Part shown: one piece after another, positions 1-6,886 of the stretch
Layout: every line of letters begins with the position of its first letter
Position numbering within the stretch: the stretch's first letter is position 1
Position numbers and translations under genes: made by a program
The notes under the pieces: generated by a model
What the model was told of the DNA's origin: nothing
Database searches by the model: none
What the model saw: the letters and a program-made list of their open reading frames with translations, nothing else
Assembly (NCBI RefSeq): GCF_024213195.1
Contig: NZ_JANAVF010000005.1
Coordinates: forward strand, 186,001 to 250,000
Direction: 5' to 3'
Length of the DNA: 64,000 bases
Source of the DNA: Streptomyces sp. TBY4
GTDB lineage: Bacteria > Actinomycetota > Actinomycetes > Streptomycetales > Streptomycetaceae

Positions 1-422
1 GTGTCACCCGTGACATCGAGGACGGCGTGCGGGCCCGCATGAAGCGGCAAGAGGCGCTGTACGAGCCCGGGCACCTGTTCCGGGCCGTCGTCTGGGAAGC
101 GGCGCTGCACACCCTCCGGTGCTCGCCGGACGCCATGGTCGCTCAGCTCGACCGGCTGTCCGGTCTGATAGGGCTGGACACGGTGAGGCTCGGGATCATC
201 CCGTTCGGGGTCCGTATGAAGGTCTCGCCCAAGCACGGGTTCTGGATCATGGACGACGGGCTCGTGATCGCCGACACCTGGAACGCGGAGCTGTGGCTCG
301 ACGCTCCGGACGACGTCGCGCACTACGTGCGCACGTGGGAGCTCCTGGAGGAGACGGCGGTCTACGGACCCGCCGCGCACCGGCTGATCCTCCGGGCACG
401 GTCCACGTTCAACCGCCCGTGA
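1..422 (+). CDS. DUF5753 domain regulator, C-terminal part (partial)
   Basis: The reading frame is open from the window edge, so the N-terminus is missing. The visible 139 residues resemble the DUF5753 domain that follows a helix-turn-helix in a large Streptomyces regulator family: a run about repeated tests by a ligand (RQEALYEPG), then VRLGIIPFG and a closing region about tests of time (YVRTWELLEETAVYG, AAHRLILRAR). Members of this family often sit beside DUF397 genes, as here. The DNA-binding half is outside the window. The target is unknown; family identity is recognised from conserved phrases. Confidence 0.8.
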   Translation, partial: VTRDIEDGVRARMKRQEALYEPGHLFRAVVWEAALHTLRCSPDAMVAQLDRLSGLIGLDTVRLGIIPFGVRMKVSPKHGFWIMDDGLVIADTWNAELWLDAPDDVAHYVRTWELLEETAVYGPAAHRLILRARSTFNRP

Positions 423-509
423 GCAACTCCGAGAAGCACACGGCGCAGGACGAGAAACTCCGAGAAACACGCAGGCTGCGTACGGGCTCACATCCCTACG
501 GTGCTTCGC

Positions 510-839
510 ATGGCGACCAACGGGACACCCACGAATGACCCCGAGGATGCGGGATCCACACTGCGGCGACTGCCCTGGACGACGGGCGAGGGCAAGCTCT
601 GTTTCCTGAGCACGGCGGGGCCGGACAGCTTCCTGTCCAGGCTGGCCGACGACCTGGAGGAGGTGCAGCTCGATACGGCGGCGGAGGTGCTGGAGCACTC
701 CCTCGCGCTGCTGGCCAACCCGGATGCCCCGCCGACCGAACTCCGGTTCGTCACGGCACGGCTCACCGAGTGCCTCGGTGACGCGCTGCGGGTCGCCGAG
801 AGCCGGGGCGAGCGAATGTCCGCCGGGGCGCTCCAGTGA
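510..839 (+). CDS. Small hypothetical protein
   Basis: A 109-residue acidic protein that I do not recognise. It has a short polar N-terminus, a region around LPWTTGEGKLCFL, and two predicted helices ending in the Arg/Glu-rich tail. No membrane segment or cysteine motif is present. I chose the ATG at 510; an in-frame GTG at 501 is also possible, and neither has a clear ribosome-binding site. Its stop overlaps the start of the DUF7848 gene by four bases (GTGA), so the two are probably translated together. Its place between DUF5753 and DUF397 genes is common for accessory regulator clusters. Confidence 0.6.
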   Translation: MATNGTPTNDPEDAGSTLRRLPWTTGEGKLCFLSTAGPDSFLSRLADDLEEVQLDTAAEVLEHSLALLANPDAPPTELRFVTARLTECLGDALRVAESRGERMSAGALQ

Positions 840-1063
840 CCGCCCGGGCCCGGTACAGGTTCGTGGATCACACGATCACGGCCCACCCCGACAGTGACGT
901 CACCTTCGAGGCCCAGTGCCTGGACTGCGGTCAAGAGTCCGGCGGGTTGCCCACGGCGGCCGACACCGACACGTGGGCGCTGCGGCACGCGGGGGCGACC
1001 GGGCACATGGGCTTCCGACGCCTCATGACCTCCTTCGCGCTCGTCACCCGGCACACGAGGTAG
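836..1063 (+). CDS. DUF7848-type small protein
   Basis: A 75-residue protein beginning TARARYRFVDHTI, with a CLDC pair near the middle and a conserved end (TGHMGFRRLM, FALV). From memory this matches the short actinobacterial DUF7848 family, whose function is unknown. The two cysteines and the following histidine in a TGH phrase could bind a metal ion, but that is inference. It starts on the GTG that overlaps the upstream gene's TGA, which points to translational coupling. Confidence 0.65.
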   Translation: MTARARYRFVDHTITAHPDSDVTFEAQCLDCGQESGGLPTAADTDTWALRHAGATGHMGFRRLMTSFALVTRHTR

Positions 1064-1098
1064 GGCGAGCGAGGCCCGACCACTGGCCGGGCCTGATG

Positions 1099-1125
1099 TC
1101 TCCCGCTCCGCTCGGGGGCGGGAGA
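1099..1125 (+). terminator. Short hairpin after the DUF7848 gene
   Basis: TCTCCCGC (1099-1106) pairs with GCGGGAGA (1118-1125) across an 11-base loop, 36 bases after the DUF7848 stop. There is no T tract, so it may be a weak terminator or simply a GC-rich hairpin. Confidence 0.35.
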
Positions 1126-1185
1126 GTGAGAGATCGACGGTCCGGGGACCGCTTCCCCGGGATGAGCCGGCGAAGGGAAGAACCG

Positions 1186-1395
1186 ATGCCCGAGAGTCCC
1201 GCTTACGAGTTCGTCAGCGCGGTCGCCTGCCGTGACGCCAGGGTGAACAACTGCCTGGAGGTCGCGCAGAACGTCCCCGGCGTCGTGGCGCTGCGCGAGA
1301 GCGCCGCACCGGGAGTCGTCGTGGAGACCACCCCGGAGAAGTGGGCCGCCTTCGTGGCCGGTGTGCGTGCGGGAGACTTCGACCCGAGCGCATAG
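1186..1395 (+). CDS. DUF397 domain protein
   Basis: A 69-residue protein with the DUF397 pattern: a short N-terminus (SPAYEFVSAVACRD), NNCLEVAQNVPGVVALRES, and the typical ending in which a WAAF phrase precedes GVRAGDFD. DUF397 proteins usually pair with XRE/DUF5753 regulators in Streptomyces; some pairs affect development and antibiotic production. Here the DUF5753 gene lies about 760 bases upstream. The ATG at 1186 has AAGGGAAG at a good distance, better than the in-frame ATG at 1162. Confidence 0.85.
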   Translation: MPESPAYEFVSAVACRDARVNNCLEVAQNVPGVVALRESAAPGVVVETTPEKWAAFVAGVRAGDFDPSA

Positions 1396-1411
1396 CCGAG
1401 GGAGGTACGCC

Positions 1412-1585
1412 GTGGAGCCCTGCCCGCAGTGCGGCCAGGCCAGCACCGAGGACCCGGAGAACGGGCTCGTGTGGTGCTTCGCCTGCCGCTGGTTCTACCG
1501 GACCGCTCCCCTACGATGCTCGGGTCTCAGCCGCACGGCGCGCTTCACGAACACCCGGGCCCCGTACTCGCTGCGCCGACATTGA
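1412..1585 (+). CDS. Small CxxC/CxxC zinc-ribbon peptide
   Basis: A 57-residue frame begins at a GTG with GGGAGG eight bases upstream. The first 30 residues contain CPQC and CFAC pairs separated by 16 residues, followed by RWFYR, a plausible treble-clef zinc ribbon. The last third (TAPLRCSG onward) looks unlike a conserved protein and overlaps the left arm of a strong terminator. The true coding part may therefore be short, or the tail may be fortuitous. Function unknown. The start signal and cysteine spacing support it being real. Confidence 0.55.
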   Translation: MEPCPQCGQASTEDPENGLVWCFACRWFYRTAPLRCSGLSRTARFTNTRAPYSLRRH

Positions 1586-1612
1586 ACACCGAGCACGGGG
1601 CCCGGTTTTTTT
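1556..1612 (+). terminator. Strong intrinsic terminator with long loop
   Basis: CGGGCCCCGT (1556-1565) pairs perfectly with ACGGGGCCCG (1595-1604). An inner CTCG/CGAG extension follows after one mismatch, with a 19-base loop, and seven T residues come next (1606-1612). The left arm lies inside the 3' end of the small zinc-ribbon frame. T runs this long are rare in this GC-rich DNA, so the call is firm. Confidence 0.85.
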
Positions 1613-1724
1613 AGGAAACGGACCCGCCGGGACACCCCGCGCCCCCTGTTCTCTCTCCCCGGGTAATGGAGGGGGGTAGCCCGAAAACGCGCCCAATCGC
1701 TCCTGACCAGCCACAATCTTTCCC

Positions 1725-2075
1725 ATGGCGACTACTAAGCGAGCGCTTACCAACCGGGGAGCCAGCGAATCGGGAGTCCCCCGCCACGGCGGACGGGTCG
1801 AGCGCGGGATCACGGACGCTCTACGGGCCTCTCGCGCCGGGGAACGCCCCGACCCCCGGTGGGCGGCCGTCGAAGCCCTGGCGCGCACCCTGGGCCGCGC
1901 CCTGGACGGTGCGGCGGCGGGCGGGGAGGTCTACGCGGTGGTCCAGCTCTCCGGGCGGCTGCTCGGCGTCCTGCGGGAGCTGGGGCTCACCCCCGCCAGC
2001 ACGACCGGGACGGCGGAGGACGACGCCCTCGCCGCGCTGCTCGCAGACCTGTCCGTGCCGACGTACACGACGTAG
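1725..2075 (+). CDS. Phage-type small protein, possibly terminase small-subunit-like remnant
   Basis: A 116-residue protein with a basic, flexible N-terminus (ATTKRALTNRG) and then an Ala/Leu-rich helical body (VEALARTLGRALDGAA, LSGRLLGVLRELGLTP). Similar short proteins sit upstream of large terminases or HNH genes in Streptomyces prophages. I infer this role from composition and place only. No large terminase follows; the element boundary comes about 180 bases later, so if it is a packaging gene it is stranded. The ATG at 1725 has no strong ribosome-binding site. Confidence 0.5.
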   Translation: MATTKRALTNRGASESGVPRHGGRVERGITDALRASRAGERPDPRWAAVEALARTLGRALDGAAAGGEVYAVVQLSGRLLGVLRELGLTPASTTGTAEDDALAALLADLSVPTYTT

Positions 2076-2102
2076 GCCATGCGGGTGAGCCGCGCAGGAT
2101 GG

Positions 2103-2122
2103 CGCGGGATAACGCGGGATAA
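2103..2122 (+). repeat. Tandem CGCGGGATAA repeat near the att site
   Basis: CGCGGGATAA occurs twice head-to-tail (2103-2112 and 2113-2122). It is followed by three or four AGCGG/GCGGT motifs up to about 2165. Short direct repeats 90-150 bases inside an element end are often arm-type sites for integrase or excisionase. This role is inferred. Confidence 0.6.
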
Positions 2123-2251
2123 AGAGCGGCCAATCGCGGTATCCAGCGGTCAACAGCGGTCGCGTGGGGACGGTAGCGCTGGTACGTTGTTGCAGGTCAG
2201 ACGGTTCCTCGCGGGACCCGAAGACCCCCGGCCGAACCACCAGTGGTGAGC

Positions 2252-2292
2252 CTTCCAAACTAGCTACGCGGGTTCGATTCCCGTCACCCGCT
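2252..2292 (+). other. Attachment site: 3' fragment of tRNA-Gly(UCC)
   Basis: From the anticodon loop CTTCCAA (2252-2258; anticodon TCC) to the discriminator base the sequence matches the 3' half of a glycine tRNA: anticodon stem ACTAG, variable region, T arm with TTCGATT, and the acceptor strand CACCCGC. The expected 5' acceptor strand GCGGGTG, D arm and left anticodon stem are absent; the bases before 2252 do not pair. CCA is not encoded. Homology that starts at the anticodon loop is the usual core of tRNA-targeted attachment sites. The complete tRNA should lie to the left of the window. Confidence 0.8.
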
Positions 2293-2302
2293 CAGAGACG
2301 CA

Positions 2303-2341
2303 AAGGGCCAGGTCAGAGGATGTTTCCTCGATCTGGCCCTT
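2303..2341 (+). terminator. tRNA-side terminator
   Basis: AAGGGCCAG (2303-2311) pairs with CTGGCCCTT (2333-2341), and an inner AGAGGA/TCCTC stem closes the loop. It lies 10 bases after the tRNA fragment. It was probably the original terminator of the glycine tRNA gene and marks the start of chromosomal backbone. Confidence 0.75.
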
Positions 2342-2412
2342 CGTCGTTCCCGGGGGTTCGACCGGGCTGGCGGGGGGCTTCGGGGGAGGCGCGGGGCGAC
2401 CGTGGTTGCGGG

Positions 2413-2607
2413 TCAGAGTTTGATGCCCGCGATGGTGTCCGCGAGGGAGTTCAGGAAGCGGTTGACGTCCGGGGCGATGGAGCTGGACGCGAGGAAGAAG
2501 CCGAAGAGGACCGCGACGATCGCGGGGCCGGCCTTGAGGTTGCCGCTGCGGACGAGCACCACGAGGATGATCGCCAACAGAACCACTACTGACAGCGAAA
2601 TGGCCAC
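2413..2607 (-). CDS. Small conserved membrane protein
   Basis: A 64-residue protein with two hydrophobic segments: LSVVVLLAIILVVLV at the N-terminus and AIVAVLFGFFLASSSIA in the middle. A short helical tail follows (VNRFLNSLADTIAGI). It looks like the small membrane proteins found across Streptomyces backbones; the role is unknown. It is the first backbone gene after the attachment site and reads towards it. No partner gene is coupled to it. Confidence 0.75.
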   Translation of the reverse strand: MAISLSVVVLLAIILVVLVRSGNLKAGPAIVAVLFGFFLASSSIAPDVNRFLNSLADTIAGIKL

Positions 2608-2737
2608 TTCTGATCACACCTTCGGTCGTCCCCTGGTCGGCCCGGGGCGCGGCCGTGCGCGCCCCCACGTGCTCCATCCTCCCACCAACGCGCCCCGGCT
2701 ATCCGCCTCGTGACGAAGAGACGGTGGTGCTTTTGCG

Positions 2738-3193
2738 TCAGGGCGCGGTGAGGCCGAGGAGGGAGCGGACATAGGCGTACTTCACGGACAGGCGGTCGCG
2801 GGTGGGGGCGTCGAGGACCGCGAGGCGGGCGGGGTCCGCATTGTGGGCCAGGTCGGCTTCCTTGACCAGGAGGGCGCCGGGGGTGGCGAGGATGCGGGCC
2901 GTGTACGCCTCGACCGGTTCGCCGGGGCGTTTGGTGACCGCCAGGACCATGTCCTTGACGGGTTGCGGGAGTTCGGCCGATTCCAGCCATGCCGGGGTGA
3001 GGGCCTCGTCCTCGATCGCGTCGTGCAGCCAGGCCGCCGCCTGCTGTTCGGCGGTGCCGCCGCGGGCGCGGACGCCCTCGGCGACGGCGGCGAGGTGTTC
3101 CGCGTACGGCCGTCCGGCCTTGTCGGTCTGGCCCTCGTGCGCGGTGCGGGCGAGGGCCTCGACCTCGATGAGGGTGAGCGGGCCGTTGGTCAT
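2738..3193 (-). CDS. HD-domain phosphohydrolase
   Basis: A 151-residue cytoplasmic protein. AHEGQTDKAGRPYAEHL near the N-terminus and WLHDAIEDEALTP at about residue 65 are the RelA/SpoT-like HD signature: the histidines and the HD pair bind a divalent metal. A late EADLAHN phrase supplies the last ligand region. Such stand-alone HD proteins hydrolyse nucleotide phosphates such as ppGpp-like compounds, but the substrate here is not known. Its ATG overlaps the stop of the upstream decarboxylase gene (ATGA), so the two genes form an operon. Confidence 0.85.
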   Translation of the reverse strand: MTNGPLTLIEVEALARTAHEGQTDKAGRPYAEHLAAVAEGVRARGGTAEQQAAAWLHDAIEDEALTPAWLESAELPQPVKDMVLAVTKRPGEPVEAYTARILATPGALLVKEADLAHNADPARLAVLDAPTRDRLSVKYAYVRSLLGLTAP

Positions 3194-4590
3194 CCGAGCT
3201 CCTTCGCCGCCGTGTGGAGTGCCTGCGCGATCCGGCGTACGTCTGCTTGCGTGGTGCGCCAGTTGGAGAACGCGGCGCGCAGGGCGGGGGTTCCCGCGTA
3301 GGTCGTGGGGGTGACGAACACCTCCGGGCCGGCCGCCTCGCGCAGGGCCGTGAGGCGGGCTGCGGTGGGGGTTTGGGAGAGGGTGAAGCAGACGACGTTC
3401 AGGCGGACGGGGGCGAGGAGGGTGAAGTACGGGTCCCCGGTGAGGGATTCGCCCAGGGAACGGGCGCAGGCGATGTCCCGTTCCACGATCTCGCGGTGGC
3501 CCTCGCGGCCGTAGGCGCGGAGGGTGAACCAGGCGGCGAGGGCGCGCAGCCGGTGGGAGTTCTCCGGGGTGAGGTGGACGAGGTCGGGGTTCTCGCCGAG
3601 GGGGCCGAGGTAGGCGGCGGCGTTCTGGAACACGCGGGCCTGGAGGTCGCGGCGGCGGGTGAACTGGACGGCGCTGTCGTAGGGGACGTTGAGCCACTTG
3701 TGCAGGTCGACGCAGATCGAGTCGGAGGCGTCGAGGCCGGCGGTGAGGTGGGCGTGGGCCGGCGAGAGGGCGGCGAACGCGCCGAAGGCGGCGTCCGTGT
3801 GCAGCCAGAAGTCGTGGCGTTCGCGGAGGGCGGCGATCGCGCGCAGGTCGTCGAAGTCCACGGTGTTGACGGTGCCGGCGTTGGCGACGACCACGGCGGG
3901 CCGGCCGGGCGCGTCGGCGAGGGCGCGGTCCAGGGCGGCCGGGTCCACGGCCTCGCGGCCGGGCAGGGTCGGTACGGGGACCAGCGCGGCACGGCCGAGT
4001 CCGAGGACGGACAGGGCCTTGGCGATGGAGGAGTGCGGGGCGCCGGACAGGACGCGGACCGGACCGAGCGCGGCCGCGCCGTCCTCGGCCGGGGAGACGC
4101 CGAGGCGTTCGCCGAGCCATTCGCGGGCGATGGCCAGGCCGGTGGTGTTGGAGAGGGTGGCGCCGCTGACGAAGGTGCCGGTGTGGGCGGCGGAGAGGTG
4201 GAAGAGCTCGCGGAGCCAGGTGACGGTTTCGCGTTCGAGGTCCTGGCCGCCGCCGTCCAGGGAGGAGTTGGAGTTCTGGTCGTGGGCCGCGGTGAGCCAG
4301 TCGCCCGCGAGGGCGGCGGGGGTGGCGCCGCCGGTGACGAAGCCGAGGTAGCGGGGGCCGGCGGAGGCCGACAGGCGCGGGGCCCAGCGGTCCGTGAAGG
4401 CTGCCAGGGCGGCTTCGGTGCCGATGCCTCGCTCGGGGAGGGGTGGTGTCGCTGCCGCTGCCCCTTCCGGTGGTGCTCCTGGTACGACGGGACGTGCGTC
4501 CAGGGCTGCGAGGGTCGCGGCGGCGGCGTCGCGGGTGGCGTCGAGGAGCTCGGGGAGGCGGGCCAGGTCGGCGGCGAGGGTGCGGTCCAT
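3190..4590 (-). CDS. PLP-dependent decarboxylase (group II, aspartate/aromatic-type)
   Basis: A 466-residue fold-type I enzyme. FVTGGATPAALAGDWL, the glycine loop and VVVANAGTVNTVDFDD match the group II decarboxylase family. HTDAAFGAF holds the aspartate that binds the pyridine nitrogen. DLHKWLNVP holds the lysine that forms the Schiff base with pyridoxal phosphate. Members decarboxylate aspartate, glutamate, tyrosine, DOPA or diaminobutyrate; the substrate cannot be read from sequence alone. The ATG at 4590 is preferred over an upstream TTG at 4632. It precedes and overlaps the HD hydrolase gene. Confidence 0.88.
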   Translation of the reverse strand: MDRTLAADLARLPELLDATRDAAAATLAALDARPVVPGAPPEGAAAATPPLPERGIGTEAALAAFTDRWAPRLSASAGPRYLGFVTGGATPAALAGDWLTAAHDQNSNSSLDGGGQDLERETVTWLRELFHLSAAHTGTFVSGATLSNTTGLAIAREWLGERLGVSPAEDGAAALGPVRVLSGAPHSSIAKALSVLGLGRAALVPVPTLPGREAVDPAALDRALADAPGRPAVVVANAGTVNTVDFDDLRAIAALRERHDFWLHTDAAFGAFAALSPAHAHLTAGLDASDSICVDLHKWLNVPYDSAVQFTRRRDLQARVFQNAAAYLGPLGENPDLVHLTPENSHRLRALAAWFTLRAYGREGHREIVERDIACARSLGESLTGDPYFTLLAPVRLNVVCFTLSQTPTAARLTALREAAGPEVFVTPTTYAGTPALRAAFSNWRTTQADVRRIAQALHTAAKELG

Positions 4591-4683
4591 GGGGGCACGG
4601 TAGGCGTCGCCGGGGCGGGGTGGACCGGCCAATCGGGGGTGAGTGGCCGGTCCGGGCCGGTGCGCCCCGCCGGGGCGTGGGAG

Positions 4684-4841
4684 CCCTGCGGGGCTGGTCC
4701 CCTACCCGCCCTTCCACCGTTCCCCGGGCGCTGCCCGGACCCGCGCCTCAGGCGCCGGCGGGGCTGGGAGGGGTGCCGGGCTGCGCCCGGACCCCCTGGG
4801 GCTCCGCCCCAGACCCCGGTCCTCAAACGCCGGACGGCTGA
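4684..4841 (+). repeat. Dispersed GC-rich intergenic repeat, copy 1
   Basis: Starts CCCTGCGGGGC and runs through the shared core CCCTACCCGCCCTTCCACC and CCGTTCCCCGGG. It has two nested variants of the GCCGGnnGGGCTG end. The last 19 bases lie inside the 3' end of the ABC permease gene and supply its stop codon. See copies at 7990, 8211, 22930, 36028, 36137 and 45826. Confidence 0.85.
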
Positions 4842-6886
4842 AACACCCGGACCTCGGTCGGGCTAGGAACGGAGGCCGGGCCGGAGGGTGCGGCGGACAG
4901 CACCGGGCCGAGGCCTTCGGGGGCCGGGCCGCGGACCAGGAGTTCCGTGGGGCGGCCCGCGGTGGTCCGGCCCGCCAGGTCGGCGGCGGGGAGGGTGACT
5001 TCGCCGAGTCCGAGGCCGCGGGTGTAGACGGCGACGATCTCGGGGGTGACGGGGGTTCCGTCGGGCATCCGCAGGGCGATCCGGTCTCCGGTCCCGGTGT
5101 GCGTGGCCTCGGCCAGAGTGCGGTCGATGGCGACCGTCCCGGGGGCGGCGAGCCGGGAGAGGTCTCCCGAACGGACGCCCAGGTCCTGGACCGCGGCCAG
5201 GTTTCCGAGGTCCCCGGTGACGCCCTGCGCGGAGGCCGTGTGGAAGCTCCGGTCGCCGCCGGAGCCGACGACGGCCAGGACGGAGGTACGGGTGAGGGCG
5301 ACGGCCCCGCCCGCGACGGCCCGGTCGACGGAGGTGCCGTCGGCGGTGAGGGGGATGACGTGGTCGGCCAGGAGGCCGGACTGCTGTTGCTGGCGTACCG
5401 CACGGTCCTCGCTGGTGTGGAGGAAGACCAGGGTCGAGGAGAAGGCCATGGCGAGCACGATCGGGGTGATGGCGGAGGCCAGGCGGCGGGCGTTCGTACG
5501 GGAGTTGGCGGCGGCCAGGGCGCCGGGGGCGCCGGCCGCGCGGAGCGGGAGTCCGAGGAGGGAGGCACATGCGCGGGCGATCAGCGGGCCCAGCAGGGCG
5601 ACGGCGAGCATGAAGAGCATGACGACGCCGAGGGCGGCGTTGGCGGCGTCCGGACCGCTGCTCGTGGCGGCCAGGGTCGCGCAGGCGGCGCCGCCGGCCA
5701 GGGCGGCGAGGCCGAGGGGCGTACGGATCCACCCGGGGCGGAGTCGTTCCACGGCGGCCGATGCCAGGGCCAGGCCGGGGCGGATGCGGGCGGGGCGGCG
5801 GGATGCGGCCCAGCCGGCGATCAGGGCGGCGGCCAGTGCGAGGCCGACCGCGCTGACCAGGGGGATCCAGGAGACGGCCAGGTCGACTCCGGCCGGGACG
5901 GCGCCCTTCGCCTTGAGCTGGCCGAACCACCAGGACGCAAGGACGATGCCGGGTACGCAGCCCAGCGCGCCCGCGAGCGGTGCGACGAGCAGGGCTTCGG
6001 TGGCGACCGTACGGCGGATCTGGCGAGGGGTGGCTCCGACGGCGCGCAGCAGGGCGAACTCGCGGGAGCGCTGCCCCACGGAGAGGGCGACGGTGCCCGC
6101 CGCGGTGAAGACGGCGACGAGCGTGGCGATACCGCCGAAGGAGCCGCCCAGGCCGGTCAGCACCTCCTTGGCCCCGGTGAGCCGCGCGTCGAGGGCGCGG
6201 GCGTCCCCGGTCAGCACCTGGGCGCGGCCGTCGACGGCCGCCCGGGCCTGCTGCGCGTCGGCCCCGAACAGCACGATGGCGTCGAGCCCGTCGGGGTGGC
6301 CGGACAGGGTGCGCGCCTCAGTGTCGGTGAACCAGGCTCCGGCGCGGTCTGCGTGGCCCACGACGCGGAACTCCCGGGCCCCGGCCGGGGTGTCGAGCGT
6401 GACCCGGTCCGGGCCGTCGGCCCCGCCCAGGACGACTTCGCCCGGGCCGGCCGGGGCGCGGCCCGAGCGGAGCTCCGTAGGGCTGAAGGCGGTGGAGCCC
6501 CAGCCCGAGGCGTCGAGCGTGCGGCCCGCTCCGTCCCGTACCGGGAACACCACGTCGGGCACCGCCCGCCCCAGCGGAGCCAGTCGCTCCAGCAGGGCGG
6601 CGTCCACCCGCGCCCGGTCCGGGAGCGGCGCGGTGACCTCGTAGGCGCCGTCGCCGCTGCCCATCCGCAGGCGGGCCTGCTGATCGGCGGCGACGACGAC
6701 GGGAGCTGCGGCGTACCGCGTCGGCGGGGTGCTCGCGCGGGCGCCGGTCTCCAGCAGGATCCCGCAGGCGGAGACGATGGCGACGGCCAGGAACAGAGCG
6801 ACGAAGGTGCCGGCGAAGGCGGCGGGCCGGAACCGGAGCACGGCGCGGGCCAGGCCGTTGGAACGGGGGCGCAGGCGCAGTGCCAT
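4823..6886 (-). CDS. ABC transporter permease, FtsX/MacB type
   Basis: A 687-residue membrane protein. One TM helix lies near the N-terminus (AGTFVALFLAVAIVSACGIL), followed by a large extracytoplasmic domain, three helices (IATLVAVFTAAGTVALSVGQ, then two more), a second soluble region and closing helices. The phrase SREFALLRAVGATPRQIRR is the FtsX-family coupling region. These two-gene exporters move lipids, peptides or antibiotics out of the membrane; the substrate is unknown. The start overlaps the ATPase stop by one base (TGATG). The final residues FQPSGV are encoded by the dispersed repeat, an unusual C-terminus. Confidence 0.9.
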   Translation of the reverse strand: MALRLRPRSNGLARAVLRFRPAAFAGTFVALFLAVAIVSACGILLETGARASTPPTRYAAAPVVVAADQQARLRMGSGDGAYEVTAPLPDRARVDAALLERLAPLGRAVPDVVFPVRDGAGRTLDASGWGSTAFSPTELRSGRAPAGPGEVVLGGADGPDRVTLDTPAGAREFRVVGHADRAGAWFTDTEARTLSGHPDGLDAIVLFGADAQQARAAVDGRAQVLTGDARALDARLTGAKEVLTGLGGSFGGIATLVAVFTAAGTVALSVGQRSREFALLRAVGATPRQIRRTVATEALLVAPLAGALGCVPGIVLASWWFGQLKAKGAVPAGVDLAVSWIPLVSAVGLALAAALIAGWAASRRPARIRPGLALASAAVERLRPGWIRTPLGLAALAGGAACATLAATSSGPDAANAALGVVMLFMLAVALLGPLIARACASLLGLPLRAAGAPGALAAANSRTNARRLASAITPIVLAMAFSSTLVFLHTSEDRAVRQQQQSGLLADHVIPLTADGTSVDRAVAGGAVALTRTSVLAVVGSGGDRSFHTASAQGVTGDLGNLAAVQDLGVRSGDLSRLAAPGTVAIDRTLAEATHTGTGDRIALRMPDGTPVTPEIVAVYTRGLGLGEVTLPAADLAGRTTAGRPTELLVRGPAPEGLGPVLSAAPSGPASVPSPTEVRVFQPSGV

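Larger units (their letters stand above)
1..2292. mobile_element. Right-hand end of an integrated element (left part outside window)
   Basis: This stretch carries only small accessory genes: a DUF5753 regulator tail, a hypothetical protein, DUF7848, DUF397, a zinc-ribbon peptide and a phage-type small protein. It ends exactly at a 3' tRNA-Gly fragment without a 5' half. That is the layout left when a tyrosine-recombinase element inserts into the 3' end of a tRNA: the whole tRNA stays at one side and a partial copy marks the other. No integrase, replication or transfer gene is visible, so those would lie to the left. The boundary is read from the sequence; the element type (prophage, integrative conjugative element or remnant) is not known. 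Confidence 0.6.

Noticed and set aside
2215..2292. Complete tRNA-Gly gene
   Set aside because: The 5' acceptor strand, D arm and left anticodon stem are missing; only the 3' half from the anticodon loop is present.
2164..2592. Possible gene running through the tRNA fragment
   Set aside because: Crosses the attachment site and a terminator and overlaps the small membrane gene; composition is not protein-like.
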